Assembly: GCA_012523755.1 (NCBI GenBank)
Contig: JAAYTO010000209.1
Span: 1-38,009, forward strand
Length of the DNA stretch: 38,009 nt
Reading direction: 5' to 3'
From: Clostridium sp.
Lineage (GTDB): Bacteria > Bacillota > Clostridia > Acetivibrionales > Acetivibrionaceae
Shown here piece after piece: positions 9,925-19,447 of this stretch; position 1 is the stretch's first letter; every line of letters starts with the position of its first letter. Under the pieces are notes generated by a model. That model saw nothing but the letters and a program-made list of their open reading frames with translations. It did no database searches and was not told the DNA's origin. The translations under genes and the position numbers were made by a program.

Positions 9925-11487
9925 ATGGATAACAAAAAGGTTATAGCATTAAAGATACACGAAGGGGATAATGTGGCGGTGGTGCTGGAGGATGTCAAAA
10001 GGGGACAGAGGGTGCAATGCGGTGATAGAGAGATTATAGCCAATAGTGGTATTGGTAGGGGTCACAAGATTGCACTGACGGATATAGATATGGGAGAAAA
10101 AGTTATAAAGTATAGTTTCCCGATAGGATATGCCATAGAAAACATATCGGAGGGGGAACATGTGCACATCCATAATACAAAAACCACGCTGGAAGGAATT
10201 GTTGAATACACATATAACCCTGCTGAGCCATCGTTAGAAAAACAATCGGAATCCATATCCAATGAATATATACAAATAAATTCCTCTGGTACCGATAACA
10301 ATTCCCGCAATTTGGAATCTACTTTTAATGGCTATGTACGAGCCGATGGCAGGGTAGGTATCCGCAACGAAATATGGATTGTCAATACTGTAGGATGTAT
10401 GAATAAGACTGCTGAAGTCCTTGCTCGTGAGGCAAGCACCAAGTATGCAGGAAAGACAGACGGAATATTTGCATATACCCATCCCTATGGTTGTTCACAG
10501 ATGGGAGAGGATGAGCAGAATACTCAAAAAATACTTGCCGGTTTGGTGAATCACCCAAATGCCGCAGGGGTGTTAGTACTGGGATTGGGTTGTGAAAATA
10601 ACAATATACCCGAATTCAAAAAGGTGTTGGGGCAGATTGACGAAGAACGGGTTCGCTTCCTTGTATCCCAGGATGTTGAGGATGAGATTGAGGAAGGATT
10701 AAAACTGATTGGAGAATTGGTAGAGTATGCACATTGGTTCAAAAGGCAGAAATGTCCTTCTTCGAAGTTAGTGGTTGGCCTTAAATGCGGCGGATCCGAT
10801 GCTTTTTCCGGAATAACAGCAAATCCATTGGTGGGAGCATTTTCGGACATCTTAACTTTACAGGGGGGTATTTCGATATTGACGGAGGTTCCGGAAATGT
10901 TTGGTGCTGAAACGCTGCTGATGAACAGGTGTGTAAACAGGGAAGTTTTTAATAAAACGGTGGCACTTATTAATAATTTTAAAGAGTATTACATAAAACA
11001 CGGTCAGGTGATTTATGAAAATCCCTCACCGGGAAATAAAAAGGGAGGAATTTCGACTCTTGAAGAAAAGTCCCTTGGTTGTACTCAAAAGGGCGGAACA
11101 GGAAGTCTTACCGATGTACTGGATTATGGTGAGCCTGCGACAATGCCTGGACTTAATCTTTTGAAGGGACCGGGAAATGATATTGTTGCCTCTACGGCAC
11201 TGACTGCCTCAGGTGCACATATGATATTGTTTACTACGGGCAGGGGTACACCGCTGGGGGCACCGGTTCCCACTGTTAAAATATCAACTAACACAGATCT
11301 TTACAGAAGGAAATCCGGGTGGATTGATTATAATGCGGGATCATTGATTGAGGGCGCGAAAATGGGAGAACTTAAAGAAGAATTTTGGCAATATGTAATG
11401 GCTATAGCATCGGGTGAAATCTTAACTAAGAATGAAATAAACGGTTATCGTGAAATAGCAATATTTAAAGATGGTGTCACATTGTAA
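9925..11487 (+). CDS. uxaA: Altronate dehydratase
   Basis: FNGYVRADGRVGIRNEIWIVNTVGCMN, THPYGCSQMG, GLGCENN, LKCGGSDAFSGITANPLVGAFSD, TTGRGTPLGAPVPTVKISTN. Confidence 0.95.
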   Translation: MDNKKVIALKIHEGDNVAVVLEDVKRGQRVQCGDREIIANSGIGRGHKIALTDIDMGEKVIKYSFPIGYAIENISEGEHVHIHNTKTTLEGIVEYTYNPAEPSLEKQSESISNEYIQINSSGTDNNSRNLESTFNGYVRADGRVGIRNEIWIVNTVGCMNKTAEVLAREASTKYAGKTDGIFAYTHPYGCSQMGEDEQNTQKILAGLVNHPNAAGVLVLGLGCENNNIPEFKKVLGQIDEERVRFLVSQDVEDEIEEGLKLIGELVEYAHWFKRQKCPSSKLVVGLKCGGSDAFSGITANPLVGAFSDILTLQGGISILTEVPEMFGAETLLMNRCVNREVFNKTVALINNFKEYYIKHGQVIYENPSPGNKKGGISTLEEKSLGCTQKGGTGSLTDVLDYGEPATMPGLNLLKGPGNDIVASTALTASGAHMILFTTGRGTPLGAPVPTVKISTNTDLYRRKSGWIDYNAGSLIEGAKMGELKEEFWQYVMAIASGEILTKNEINGYREIAIFKDGVTL

Positions 11488-11585
11488 AAAAATAGTTTCA
11501 TAGCACAAAATAAGACCTAAAGAAATAGAAGGGAAAAGATATATTTTTACCATTCTAAAATAATAAAGAAGAAGGAGAGATTTGA

Positions 11586-12413
11586 ATGGAGGTAAGGAAT
11601 GCGGCAAATCCAAAGGACGTAAAGAATTATGATACAACAAGGCTCAGGGAGGACTTTTTGATCCAAGGATTGTTTGTTCCGGGAGAGATCAAACTGGTTT
11701 ACAGCCAAGTTGATAGAATGATTACCGGCTCAGTGTGTCCGGTGGAACCTATTACTTTAGAAGCGGGAAAGGAACTGCGTTCGGATTATTTTCTTGAAAG
11801 AAGGGAAATGGGTATTATCAATATAGGTTCTAAAGGGTCTGTAACCGTTGATGGTACCGTGTATGAGCTGGATACTAAGGATGGTTTGTACATAGGGATG
11901 GGATCAAAGAATGTGGTTTTCTCCAGTGAAGACCCGGAAAACCCTGCAAAGTTTTATTTTAACAGTGCACCTGCACACAAGACATATCCAACGGAGAAAA
12001 TTGAAATAAGCAAGGCGGAACCGGCTAAGATGGGTTCACAGCTTGAGTCCAACCAGAGAACAATTTACAAATATATTCATCCACTGGGAGTCAAAAGCTG
12101 TCAGCTGGTTATGGGAATGACCATTTTAGAACCGGGCAGTGTGTGGAACAGCATGCCATGCCATACTCATGACCGCAGAATGGAGGTCTATCTGTACTTC
12201 AATATGCCGGAGGATGCTGTTATGTTCCACTTCATGGGGGAACCGAACGAGACAAGGCATATTGTTATGAGAAATGAGGAGGCGGTTATTTCCCCAAGTT
12301 GGTCTATACATACCGGCTGCGGTACGTCAAACTATACCTTTATATGGGGGATGGCCGGAGAAAATCAGGTGTTTTCGGATATGGATCATGTAGCGATGAA
12401 AGATATCAGATAA
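11586..12413 (+). CDS. kduI: 5-dehydro-4-deoxy-D-glucuronate isomerase
   Basis: Full-length match in style: VKNYDTTRLREDFLI, YFLERREMGIINIG, HPLGVKSCQLVMGMT, MPCHTHDRRMEVYLYF, SPSWSIHTGCGTSNYTFIWGMAGEN. Confidence 0.96.
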   Translation: MEVRNAANPKDVKNYDTTRLREDFLIQGLFVPGEIKLVYSQVDRMITGSVCPVEPITLEAGKELRSDYFLERREMGIINIGSKGSVTVDGTVYELDTKDGLYIGMGSKNVVFSSEDPENPAKFYFNSAPAHKTYPTEKIEISKAEPAKMGSQLESNQRTIYKYIHPLGVKSCQLVMGMTILEPGSVWNSMPCHTHDRRMEVYLYFNMPEDAVMFHFMGEPNETRHIVMRNEEAVISPSWSIHTGCGTSNYTFIWGMAGENQVFSDMDHVAMKDIR

Positions 12414-12425
12414 GGGAGGAAAAAG

Positions 12426-13187
12426 ATGGTTCTGGATAAATTTAAGCTTGACGGTAAGGTTGCAATAGTAACGGGAGCAAACACAGGGCTTGGCAAGGGT
12501 ATGGCTCTTGGACTTGCAGAAGCCGGGGCTGATATTGTCGGAGTGGGTCATTCAAGTGTGCCGGATATAAAGGGAGAAGTTGAAGCAATGGGAAGAAGAT
12601 TTCTCGGCTTGAAAGCAGAACTTGCGGGTATTGAGCCTGTTTCGGATATTGTAGAAAGTACAATTGAAGCCTTTGGAAAGATTGATATACTGGTAAATAA
12701 TGCAGGAACCATTAGAAGAGAGGATGCCATCAATTTTTCTGAGAAGGACTGGGATGATGTGATGAATGTCAATCTTAAGTCTCTGTTCTTCTTGAGTCAG
12801 GCTGTAGCGAGACAATATATAAAACAGGGAACTGGGGGAAAAATCATTAATATTGCTTCCATGCTGTCTTTTCAGGGAGGGATTCGTGTACCGTCATACA
12901 CAGCCAGCAAGAGCGGTGTTATGGGTGTGACAAGATTGATGGCCAATGAATGGGCAAAATATAAAATCAATGCCAATGCTATTGCACCCGGTTACATGAT
13001 AACCAACAATACGCAAGCGTTGCGTGAAGATAAAGAAAGAAATGCCGCCATTTTAGAACGCATTCCCGCAGGAAGATGGGGATTACCGGAAGACCTTAAG
13101 GGGACAGTGGTTTTTCTTGCATCGGATGCATCGGAGTATGTGCACGGATATACGATCGCGGTAGATGGCGGATGGCTTGCAAGGTAG
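12426..13187 (+). CDS. kduD: 2-dehydro-3-deoxy-D-gluconate 5-dehydrogenase (SDR)
   Basis: VTGANTGLGKGMALGLAEAGADIVG, NNAGTIRREDA, YTASKSGVMGVTR, GYTIAVDGGWLAR; follows kduI. Confidence 0.94.
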   Translation: MVLDKFKLDGKVAIVTGANTGLGKGMALGLAEAGADIVGVGHSSVPDIKGEVEAMGRRFLGLKAELAGIEPVSDIVESTIEAFGKIDILVNNAGTIRREDAINFSEKDWDDVMNVNLKSLFFLSQAVARQYIKQGTGGKIINIASMLSFQGGIRVPSYTASKSGVMGVTRLMANEWAKYKINANAIAPGYMITNNTQALREDKERNAAILERIPAGRWGLPEDLKGTVVFLASDASEYVHGYTIAVDGGWLAR

Positions 13188-13246
13188 CTACAATAGCGGT
13201 GTGCGTATTTTTTAAGTGAAAAAAATATAGAAAAAACACTAGTTTG

Positions 13247-13255
13247 TGGTATATT
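13247..13255 (+). promoter_or_regulatory. Possible extended -10 element (TGGTATATT)
   Basis: Similar to the TGGTATAAT at 175-183; no convincing -35. Confidence 0.3.
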
Positions 13256-13323
13256 CTTTATTACATATGCTAAATGTACACGCAGCAGCCGGGGCAAGTA
13301 TATTGAGGGGGAGTGAATGTTCA

Positions 13324-14184
13324 TTGGAGCAAAAGTTCACAACAAGGCAATATATGATAAAGAGTGACTTTGAGTTTTTTCATAACAGAGATACGTCTCT
13401 TTTTGAGGTGGATTACCATAGCCATGATTTTTACGAAGTATATTTCTTTATATCGGGTTATGTGACTTACTATATTGAGGGGAAGGCATATAAGCTCAAG
13501 CCCGGTGATATTATTCTGGTGAACAATAAGGAGATACATAAGCTGGTTATTGGAGATGGTGCGTTGTATGAGCGTGTAGTAATATGGATTGATCCGGATT
13601 ATATCTCTAGACTTTGCACCGACAGTACAGACTTGTTTATGTGTTTTGAATACTCTTCTCAAAGAAAATATAACTTGCTCCGCCCCGATATTGAAAGTCT
13701 GTCATATTTGAGAAGTATTGTGACAAAGCTGGAAAAGGCTCACAATAGCATGGCGTTTGGCAGTGAGGTATTAAAAAATGTGTACCTGAACGAATTAATT
13801 GTGTACTTGAACAGGGCTTATCTCGAAACCTCCGAAGAAGAGATTGAAGCGGATATCGAAAACAATCCGCAAATTAGTGAAATCATCAGGTATATCAATT
13901 TGAATATTGATGAGGAGCTTTCACTGGATAAGCTTGCTACAAATTTTTTTATCAGTAAATATCATCTATTGCGTGAATTTAAAAAATGTACGGGATATAC
14001 CATTCATAATTATATTCAAAAGAAGCGGCTTATAATGGCAAGAGTTCTACTTAAGGAGGGCTCTAAGATAATGGATGCAGCAATGAATTGCGGTTTTGGT
14101 AATTATTCTAGCTTTAGCCGTGCCTTTAAAAAGGAGTACGGTATGTCTCCAAGGGAGTTTTGCAGTAGTGTTAGCGGAGAATAA
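13324..14184 (+). CDS. AraC family transcriptional regulator, probable TTG start
   Basis: DYHSHDFYEVYFFISGYVTYYIEGKAYKLKPGDIILVNNKEIHK; HTH YHLLREFKKCTGYTIHNYIQKKRL, GFGNYSSFSRAFKKEYGMSPREF; TTG 13324 downstream of GAGGGGG. Confidence 0.88.
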   Translation: MEQKFTTRQYMIKSDFEFFHNRDTSLFEVDYHSHDFYEVYFFISGYVTYYIEGKAYKLKPGDIILVNNKEIHKLVIGDGALYERVVIWIDPDYISRLCTDSTDLFMCFEYSSQRKYNLLRPDIESLSYLRSIVTKLEKAHNSMAFGSEVLKNVYLNELIVYLNRAYLETSEEEIEADIENNPQISEIIRYINLNIDEELSLDKLATNFFISKYHLLREFKKCTGYTIHNYIQKKRLIMARVLLKEGSKIMDAAMNCGFGNYSSFSRAFKKEYGMSPREFCSSVSGE

Positions 14185-14243
14185 ATGAAAATATTACTTT
14201 AAGAGACATATAATTTACGAGTTTTTTATCGGGAGTGAATTTA

Positions 14244-14888
14244 ATGGACAAAAGTGAAGTAATACAAAGAATTTGTCAGTGTGGAGTGGTAGCGGTAGTA
14301 AGAGCAGAAAATGAACAAATGGCGATGAAAATTGCAGGTGCATGTGTAGAAGCCGGAATTGCCGGAATCGAAGTTACCTACACTGTTCCCGGGGCAACAG
14401 ATGTTATAAAAGCATTATCCGAGACATATAGTAACGGCGAGATTATTATTGGTGCGGGAACTGTTTTGGATCCGGAAACTGCTAGAACAGCAATTCTTGC
14501 CGGTGCCAGCTTTGTGGTCAGTCCTTGCCTTAACACTGGGGTTGTAGAGATGTGTAACAGGTATCAGATAGCCTGTATGCCTGGGGCTATGACCATTAAA
14601 GAAGTGGTGGAATGTATGCAGGCGGGGGCGGATATTATAAAAGTTTTCCCGGGAGAGCTTTTTGGACCGGCATTTATTAAGGCAATAAAAGGACCGATTC
14701 CCTATGCAAAGTTGATGCCTACCGGAGGAGTTAGCTTGGAAAATGTAGATGCGTGGATTAAAGCCGGGTGTGTTGCGGTCGGGGTTGGAGGGAATCTGAC
14801 CGCTGGAGCAAAAAAAGGTGATTATCAGTCTATTTCGGATATAGGCAGAAAGTTTGTTGAAAAGGTAAAGGAAGCCCGGAGAAAGTAA
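14244..14888 (+). CDS. kdgA: KDPG/KHG aldolase
   Basis: VVAVVRAENEQMAMKIAGACVEAGIAGIEVTYT, IGAGTVLDPETA, FVVSPCLN, KVFPGELFGPAFIKAIKGPIPYAKLMPTGGV; ATG 14244 behind GGGAGTG. Confidence 0.95.
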   Translation: MDKSEVIQRICQCGVVAVVRAENEQMAMKIAGACVEAGIAGIEVTYTVPGATDVIKALSETYSNGEIIIGAGTVLDPETARTAILAGASFVVSPCLNTGVVEMCNRYQIACMPGAMTIKEVVECMQAGADIIKVFPGELFGPAFIKAIKGPIPYAKLMPTGGVSLENVDAWIKAGCVAVGVGGNLTAGAKKGDYQSISDIGRKFVEKVKEARRK

Positions 14889-14920
14889 CACATATCTTCA
14901 ATAATTAAGGAGGGGTAACA

Positions 14921-16021
14921 GTGTCCGTTTTAAATGTGAAAGATAAAGGAAGCTGCAAATATGATTGTATTTCATTGGGGGAGGTTATGCTTAGGTTCGA
15001 CCCCGGTGATGTCAGAATTAAAAATGCAAGGGAGTTTAAGGTGTGGGAAGGCGGTGGAGAATACAATGTATCCCGGGGACTTAGGAAATGTTTTGGACAA
15101 AACACCGCTGTGGTAACTGCACTTGCAGACAATGACATTGGCAGGCTTGTGGAAGACCTGATGATGCAAGGTGGTGTGGATGTTTCCTTGGTTAAATGGG
15201 TACCTTATGACGGAATTGGACGTATGGTTCGTAATGGATTCAATTTCACTGAAAAAGGTTTCGGTATCCGTGGTGCGTTGGGGGTCTCTGACCGCGGTAA
15301 TACTGCTGCTTCCCAGCTTAAAAAGGGAGATATTGATTGGGAATATATCCTTGGTACATTGGGTTCCCGTTGGTTCCATACGGGAGGTATATTTGCAGCA
15401 CTTTCCGATACGACACCGGAAGTAGTTGTGGAAGCAGTTAAGACTGCTAAGAAGTATGGAACAATTGTGTCCTATGATCTAAACTACAGACCGTCATTGT
15501 GGAATAGTATCGGCAGCAAGTCCCGGGCACAAGAGGTGAATCGTGAGATTGCTCCTTATGTCGACGTAATGATTGGAAATGAAGAAGACTTTACCGCTTG
15601 TCTTGGCTTTGAAGTTGAAGGAAACGATGAAAATCTAAAAGAACTAAATCTGAGCGGATATAAAAAAATGATAAATGAGGTAGTGAAAACCTATCCAAAC
15701 TTTAAGGTTGTAGCAACAACCCTTCGTGCAGTAAAAACAGCCACTGTAAATGATTGGAGTGCAATTTGCTGGGCAGATGGACAAATATATAAGGCTAATG
15801 CGTATGATGATCTTGAAATATATGACCGTGTTGGGGGCGGCGATAGCTTTGCCTCAGGGCTAATATATGGCTTAATGACTACAGGTGACCTGCTGAAGGC
15901 AGTTAACTATGGTGCAGCCCATGGTGCCCTTGCAATGACAACACCGGGTGATACGTCCATGGCAAGCCTGAAAGAGGTTGAAGGAGTTATGAAGGGTGCA
16001 GGTGCAAGGGTTCAAAGATAG
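14921..16021 (+). CDS. kdgK: 2-keto-3-deoxygluconate kinase (PfkB family)
   Basis: GEVMLRFDPGD, GGGEYNVSRGLRKCFG, YDLNYRPSLW, IGNEEDF, DRVGGGDSFASGLIYGLM; GTG start behind AAGGAGGGG. Confidence 0.93.
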   Translation: MSVLNVKDKGSCKYDCISLGEVMLRFDPGDVRIKNAREFKVWEGGGEYNVSRGLRKCFGQNTAVVTALADNDIGRLVEDLMMQGGVDVSLVKWVPYDGIGRMVRNGFNFTEKGFGIRGALGVSDRGNTAASQLKKGDIDWEYILGTLGSRWFHTGGIFAALSDTTPEVVVEAVKTAKKYGTIVSYDLNYRPSLWNSIGSKSRAQEVNREIAPYVDVMIGNEEDFTACLGFEVEGNDENLKELNLSGYKKMINEVVKTYPNFKVVATTLRAVKTATVNDWSAICWADGQIYKANAYDDLEIYDRVGGGDSFASGLIYGLMTTGDLLKAVNYGAAHGALAMTTPGDTSMASLKEVEGVMKGAGARVQR

Positions 16022-16045
16022 AGAGTTAATATTTGATTATACGAA

Positions 16046-16087
16046 GTCATAAAAACTCAGGGGGTATAAATCACCTGAGTTTTTTAT
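16046..16087 (+). terminator. Rho-independent terminator after kdgK
   Basis: aaaactcagg ... cctgagtttttt hairpin with T tract. Confidence 0.85.
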
Positions 16088-16335
16088 GACTCAAAGAAAT
16101 TTAAAACAAGATCGAAAACCCGGCAAGTGAATAACGGTGAAGAAAAGTGTTCCAGAAACTTAAGTTACGCAAGCAAAGAGCCTGTAAATACTCCGCGGGA
16201 TCGAGCAAAACTTGCTTCGCTTCATACAATGCTCTCCCTTTCGGTGTCGTATTAACATGCTCTACAACTTGCTTCATGATGTTTTTTCACATTTTTCCTC
16301 GATCAAATAATATACGCCCACCGAAAAGGGGTGTA

Positions 16336-17739
16336 TTAAGTGAATGTAAAGTAGCGGACTGCATTGTTGTAACAAATGTCCTGAACCATTTTTCCTAGAA
16401 GCTTCATGTCCTTTGGGGCTTCCCCATCTTCTACCCAGATTCCAATCATGTTGCACAGTATGCGGCGAAAGTATTCATGCCGGGTATATGAAAGGAAACT
16501 CCTTGAATCCGTAATCATGCCGACAAAGTTGCTTAGAAGACCAAGGTTGGCAAGAGAAGTGAGATGCTTTTGCATACCATCCTTTTGGTCGTTGAACCAC
16601 CAAGCGGAGCCCAGCTGGATTTTTCCGGGTACACAATTGCCTTGAAAACAGCCCATTATTGTTGCAAGTACATCGTTATCCGATGCGTTTAAGCTGTATA
16701 AAATGGTTTTTGGAAGCTCATCGATTTCATCCAGAGCATCTAAAAATTTTGCAAGGGGTTGTGCATGGTTCCAGTCACCTATGGCATCAAAGCCTGTATC
16801 TGGGCCGAGAAGACGCATCATTTTACTGTTGCAATTTCTCATGGTTCCAAGATGCAGCTGCATTGTCCAGCCCAATTTAGAATACTGTCTTGCAAGGAAG
16901 AGCATTACTACAGTTTTATATTTTTCGGCTTCATAAGAATCCGGTATCTGACCTGATAATGCTTTTTGAAATATTTCTGATGCCTCCTTATCGGTGCTTT
17001 CCCTATAAATCATAGGATCCATAGCGTGGTCAGAAATTCTGCAGCCTGCATTGTTGAAAAACTCAATACGATCTAAAAGAGCTGCTTTCAAGTTCTCTAT
17101 ATCCTTGATATCACGGTTTGTAACATGCTCGAGTTTATGAATCCAATCGGCAAATCCGGAAGATGTGATGTTTAAAGCCTTATCCGGACGAAATGTAGGT
17201 AGCACCTTCACATCAAAGTTTTCATCGGCTGATATGATCTTATGGTATTCTAGGGTGTCTGTCGGGTCATCGGTGGTGCAAAGCACACGTACATTGGATC
17301 TGCGAATTAGTGTTTTCGCTGAAAAATCTTCACTCTCGAGCATTTCATTGCATATGTTCCAAATCTCATTTGCAGTGTCCGGCGAAAGCAATTGTTCAAT
17401 TCCAAAATATCTCCTGAGTTCTAAATGTGTCCAGTGATATAGCGGATTTCCAACACAGCTGGGAATGGTTTGAGCCCATTTCATAAATTTATCCCTATCA
17501 CTTGCGTCTCCTGTAACATATTTTTCATCTATACCATTGCTTCTAATAGCTCTCCATTTGTAGTGATCGCCACCGAGCCAGAGTTTCGTAATATTTCTAT
17601 ATTTTTTGTCTTCGGCTATTTCGCCGGGATTGAGGTGACAGTGATAATCAAATATGGGCATTGGTTTTGCGTATTCGTGATAAAGCTCAACGGCGGTATC
17701 ATTTTGAAGTAAAAAATCTTCGTTTAAAAAAGGTTTCAT
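16336..17739 (-). CDS. uxaC: Glucuronate/galacturonate isomerase
   Basis: MKPFLNEDFLLQNDTAVELYHEYAKPMPIFDYHCHLNPGEIAEDKKYRNITKLWLGGDHYKWRAIRSNG; MITDSRSFLSYTRHEYFRRILCNMIG; SD TTGGAGAA. Confidence 0.97.
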   Translation of the reverse strand: MKPFLNEDFLLQNDTAVELYHEYAKPMPIFDYHCHLNPGEIAEDKKYRNITKLWLGGDHYKWRAIRSNGIDEKYVTGDASDRDKFMKWAQTIPSCVGNPLYHWTHLELRRYFGIEQLLSPDTANEIWNICNEMLESEDFSAKTLIRRSNVRVLCTTDDPTDTLEYHKIISADENFDVKVLPTFRPDKALNITSSGFADWIHKLEHVTNRDIKDIENLKAALLDRIEFFNNAGCRISDHAMDPMIYRESTDKEASEIFQKALSGQIPDSYEAEKYKTVVMLFLARQYSKLGWTMQLHLGTMRNCNSKMMRLLGPDTGFDAIGDWNHAQPLAKFLDALDEIDELPKTILYSLNASDNDVLATIMGCFQGNCVPGKIQLGSAWWFNDQKDGMQKHLTSLANLGLLSNFVGMITDSRSFLSYTRHEYFRRILCNMIGIWVEDGEAPKDMKLLGKMVQDICYNNAVRYFTFT

Positions 17740-17951
17740 ATATCATTTCTCCAATATCTTTTTTGAATATTATATAATGCAGAGTTTCCATAGACATTGC
17801 GTATATTGCTTATTTTATTGAAAAAAGTTGCTAACCCGATTATAATATGCACTTATATACAGTAGTTGTTGAACCACAGTAAAGTCAAATATATAATGGA
17901 AATGAACATCTGTCGGTTCTGCAAAAAATAGTGTTTAAGAGGGGGAGCACA

Positions 17952-18638
17952 ATGAATTTTAAGGAATATAGGCATGCAATAATAATTTTAATAATTTGCG
18001 GTATTTTACTTTTAGGTGTTTTCTTCATGGATATATTTTGTTTGATGGGAGTTACTATTTTTCTATATTTATACTCAATTTTAGCAATACCGCTTTTGTT
18101 GGCTTTATCAATAATAAGCATAATTGTATTGATTATAAAAAGAAAATTTAATTTACGGGGATTTTTGCCCTTGATTATTATTGTTTCAACAGTTTTTATC
18201 ATGTTGGTTAATTTTTGTTTAGTTCCAGGTACTACTCTATCACATGAAATTAGTTTATATTTTTTCTCAAGAAAACTGTTTAATTGTCCCTTACCTCCTG
18301 ACAGCGACTTGATTTTAAAGGGAACTGAACACGGTAATGGCTCCGGAAGCGGGAACCATTGCGAAAATCTTGCGTATATTGCTATTTCTTCCAATAGCGA
18401 TATTGAAGAAATAACAAGCTATTATAAAAGTAAATTGTCAAATAAAACGGGAGGGGGCAATCTGTATATCTATTTGTTTGATAAAGACGAAGAATATCCC
18501 TTTAAATACCAATATGTTCTTTTCCGTTTTACCGAAGAAGAAAAAAACCAATTAATACAAGCAGAAGGGAAGAAAAAGGCAATATATTTAGTAACAGCAG
18601 TTGAGGGTTGCTGGCCCACGTGTCTTTCGGGTCATTAG
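17952..18638 (+). CDS. Hypothetical multi-TM protein with C-terminal soluble domain
   Basis: ATG 17952 behind GAGGGGG; three hydrophobic N-terminal segments then a soluble ~110 aa tail. Confidence 0.7.
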   Translation: MNFKEYRHAIIILIICGILLLGVFFMDIFCLMGVTIFLYLYSILAIPLLLALSIISIIVLIIKRKFNLRGFLPLIIIVSTVFIMLVNFCLVPGTTLSHEISLYFFSRKLFNCPLPPDSDLILKGTEHGNGSGSGNHCENLAYIAISSNSDIEEITSYYKSKLSNKTGGGNLYIYLFDKDEEYPFKYQYVLFRFTEEEKNQLIQAEGKKKAIYLVTAVEGCWPTCLSGH

Positions 18639-18761
18639 TGAATCTACATGGAATTCTCTATGGCTGAATAAAAAATATACAGTTTGTTTTTATTGGTTCT
18701 ATCTTTAAATTAAAGACAATAGATTATTAGTATGAGACTATAAATCTATTGGGGGGCTGTT

Positions 18762-19202
18762 ATGATTAATAGAACCGGACAGACGGCGAAGAACATTATA
18801 AGTGAACATTCCAACCTGGTGACAATAATAATGGGGATATTTGTGTCCTATGCCATTACATTGCCAATTGCTGCGGTTTTTGCGTATATTTTGATGTTTA
18901 CGGATTTTCCGCAGAAGTATCTGCCTACGGCTGTTATAATTACAACACTTTTAAGTATTGTGATAGCAGGATGGGTGTCTACAAAAAGCGTAAAAAGCAA
19001 GGGATGGTTAAATGGTGGAATTGTGGGTATCGTATACATGCTGATTCTTTATATTTTGAGCAGCGTGGTTTATAGAGACTTTTCCATTAATATGCATGTT
19101 CTAACCCTGTTTTTTATAGGGATTTTGACGGGAAGCATCGGAGGAATACTAGGCATTAATTTAAGAAGAGAACCCCGGGCGACCTCCAGAAACAGAAAAT
19201 AA
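18762..19202 (+). CDS. TIGR04086-type small four-TM membrane protein
   Basis: Four hydrophobic segments, GWVSTKSVKSKGWLNGGIVGIVYMLILYIL, GSIGGILGINLRRE; strong GGGGGG SD. Confidence 0.75.
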   Translation: MINRTGQTAKNIISEHSNLVTIIMGIFVSYAITLPIAAVFAYILMFTDFPQKYLPTAVIITTLLSIVIAGWVSTKSVKSKGWLNGGIVGIVYMLILYILSSVVYRDFSINMHVLTLFFIGILTGSIGGILGINLRREPRATSRNRK

Positions 19203-19295
19203 ATTTGCCGGGCTAAAACTGAATAAAAAATAATAGTAAATGTATAGACAACAAACTTTCATTATGTTAATATTAGAAAGAACTGAATAAACAAG

Positions 19296-19396
19296 CCTTT
19301 AATTAAGTCCAGAGAGACTCAAAAGGTAAGAGTATTATTGATTAGCGAATATCTATGCATTTATTGGCTTCTTACCTTGTGGTAAGGAGCTTTTTT
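19296..19396 (+). promoter_or_regulatory. PyrR-dependent transcription attenuator (anti-antiterminator, antiterminator, terminator)
   Basis: PyrR-binding loop AGTCCAGAGAGACT (19306-19319) in a CCTTT/AAAGG stem; GGTAAG (19325-19330) can pair with CTTACC (19371-19376); terminator gcttcttacc-ttgt-ggtaaggagc-tttttt (19367-19396). Confidence 0.9.
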
Positions 19397-19447
19397 AGTG
19401 GGGTTTTACGAAAGGAAATAACCAAAAATAAAACGGGGAGCAAAAAA

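Noticed and set aside
16147-16398. Plus-strand 83-aa ORF in the track
   Set aside because: Overlaps the uxaC 3' end antisense, Cys/Phe-rich low-quality composition, no SD.
17885-18394. 169-aa minus-strand ORF
   Set aside because: Antisense to the 17952-18638 membrane gene, which has a strong SD; Lys/Ile-rich shadow translation.
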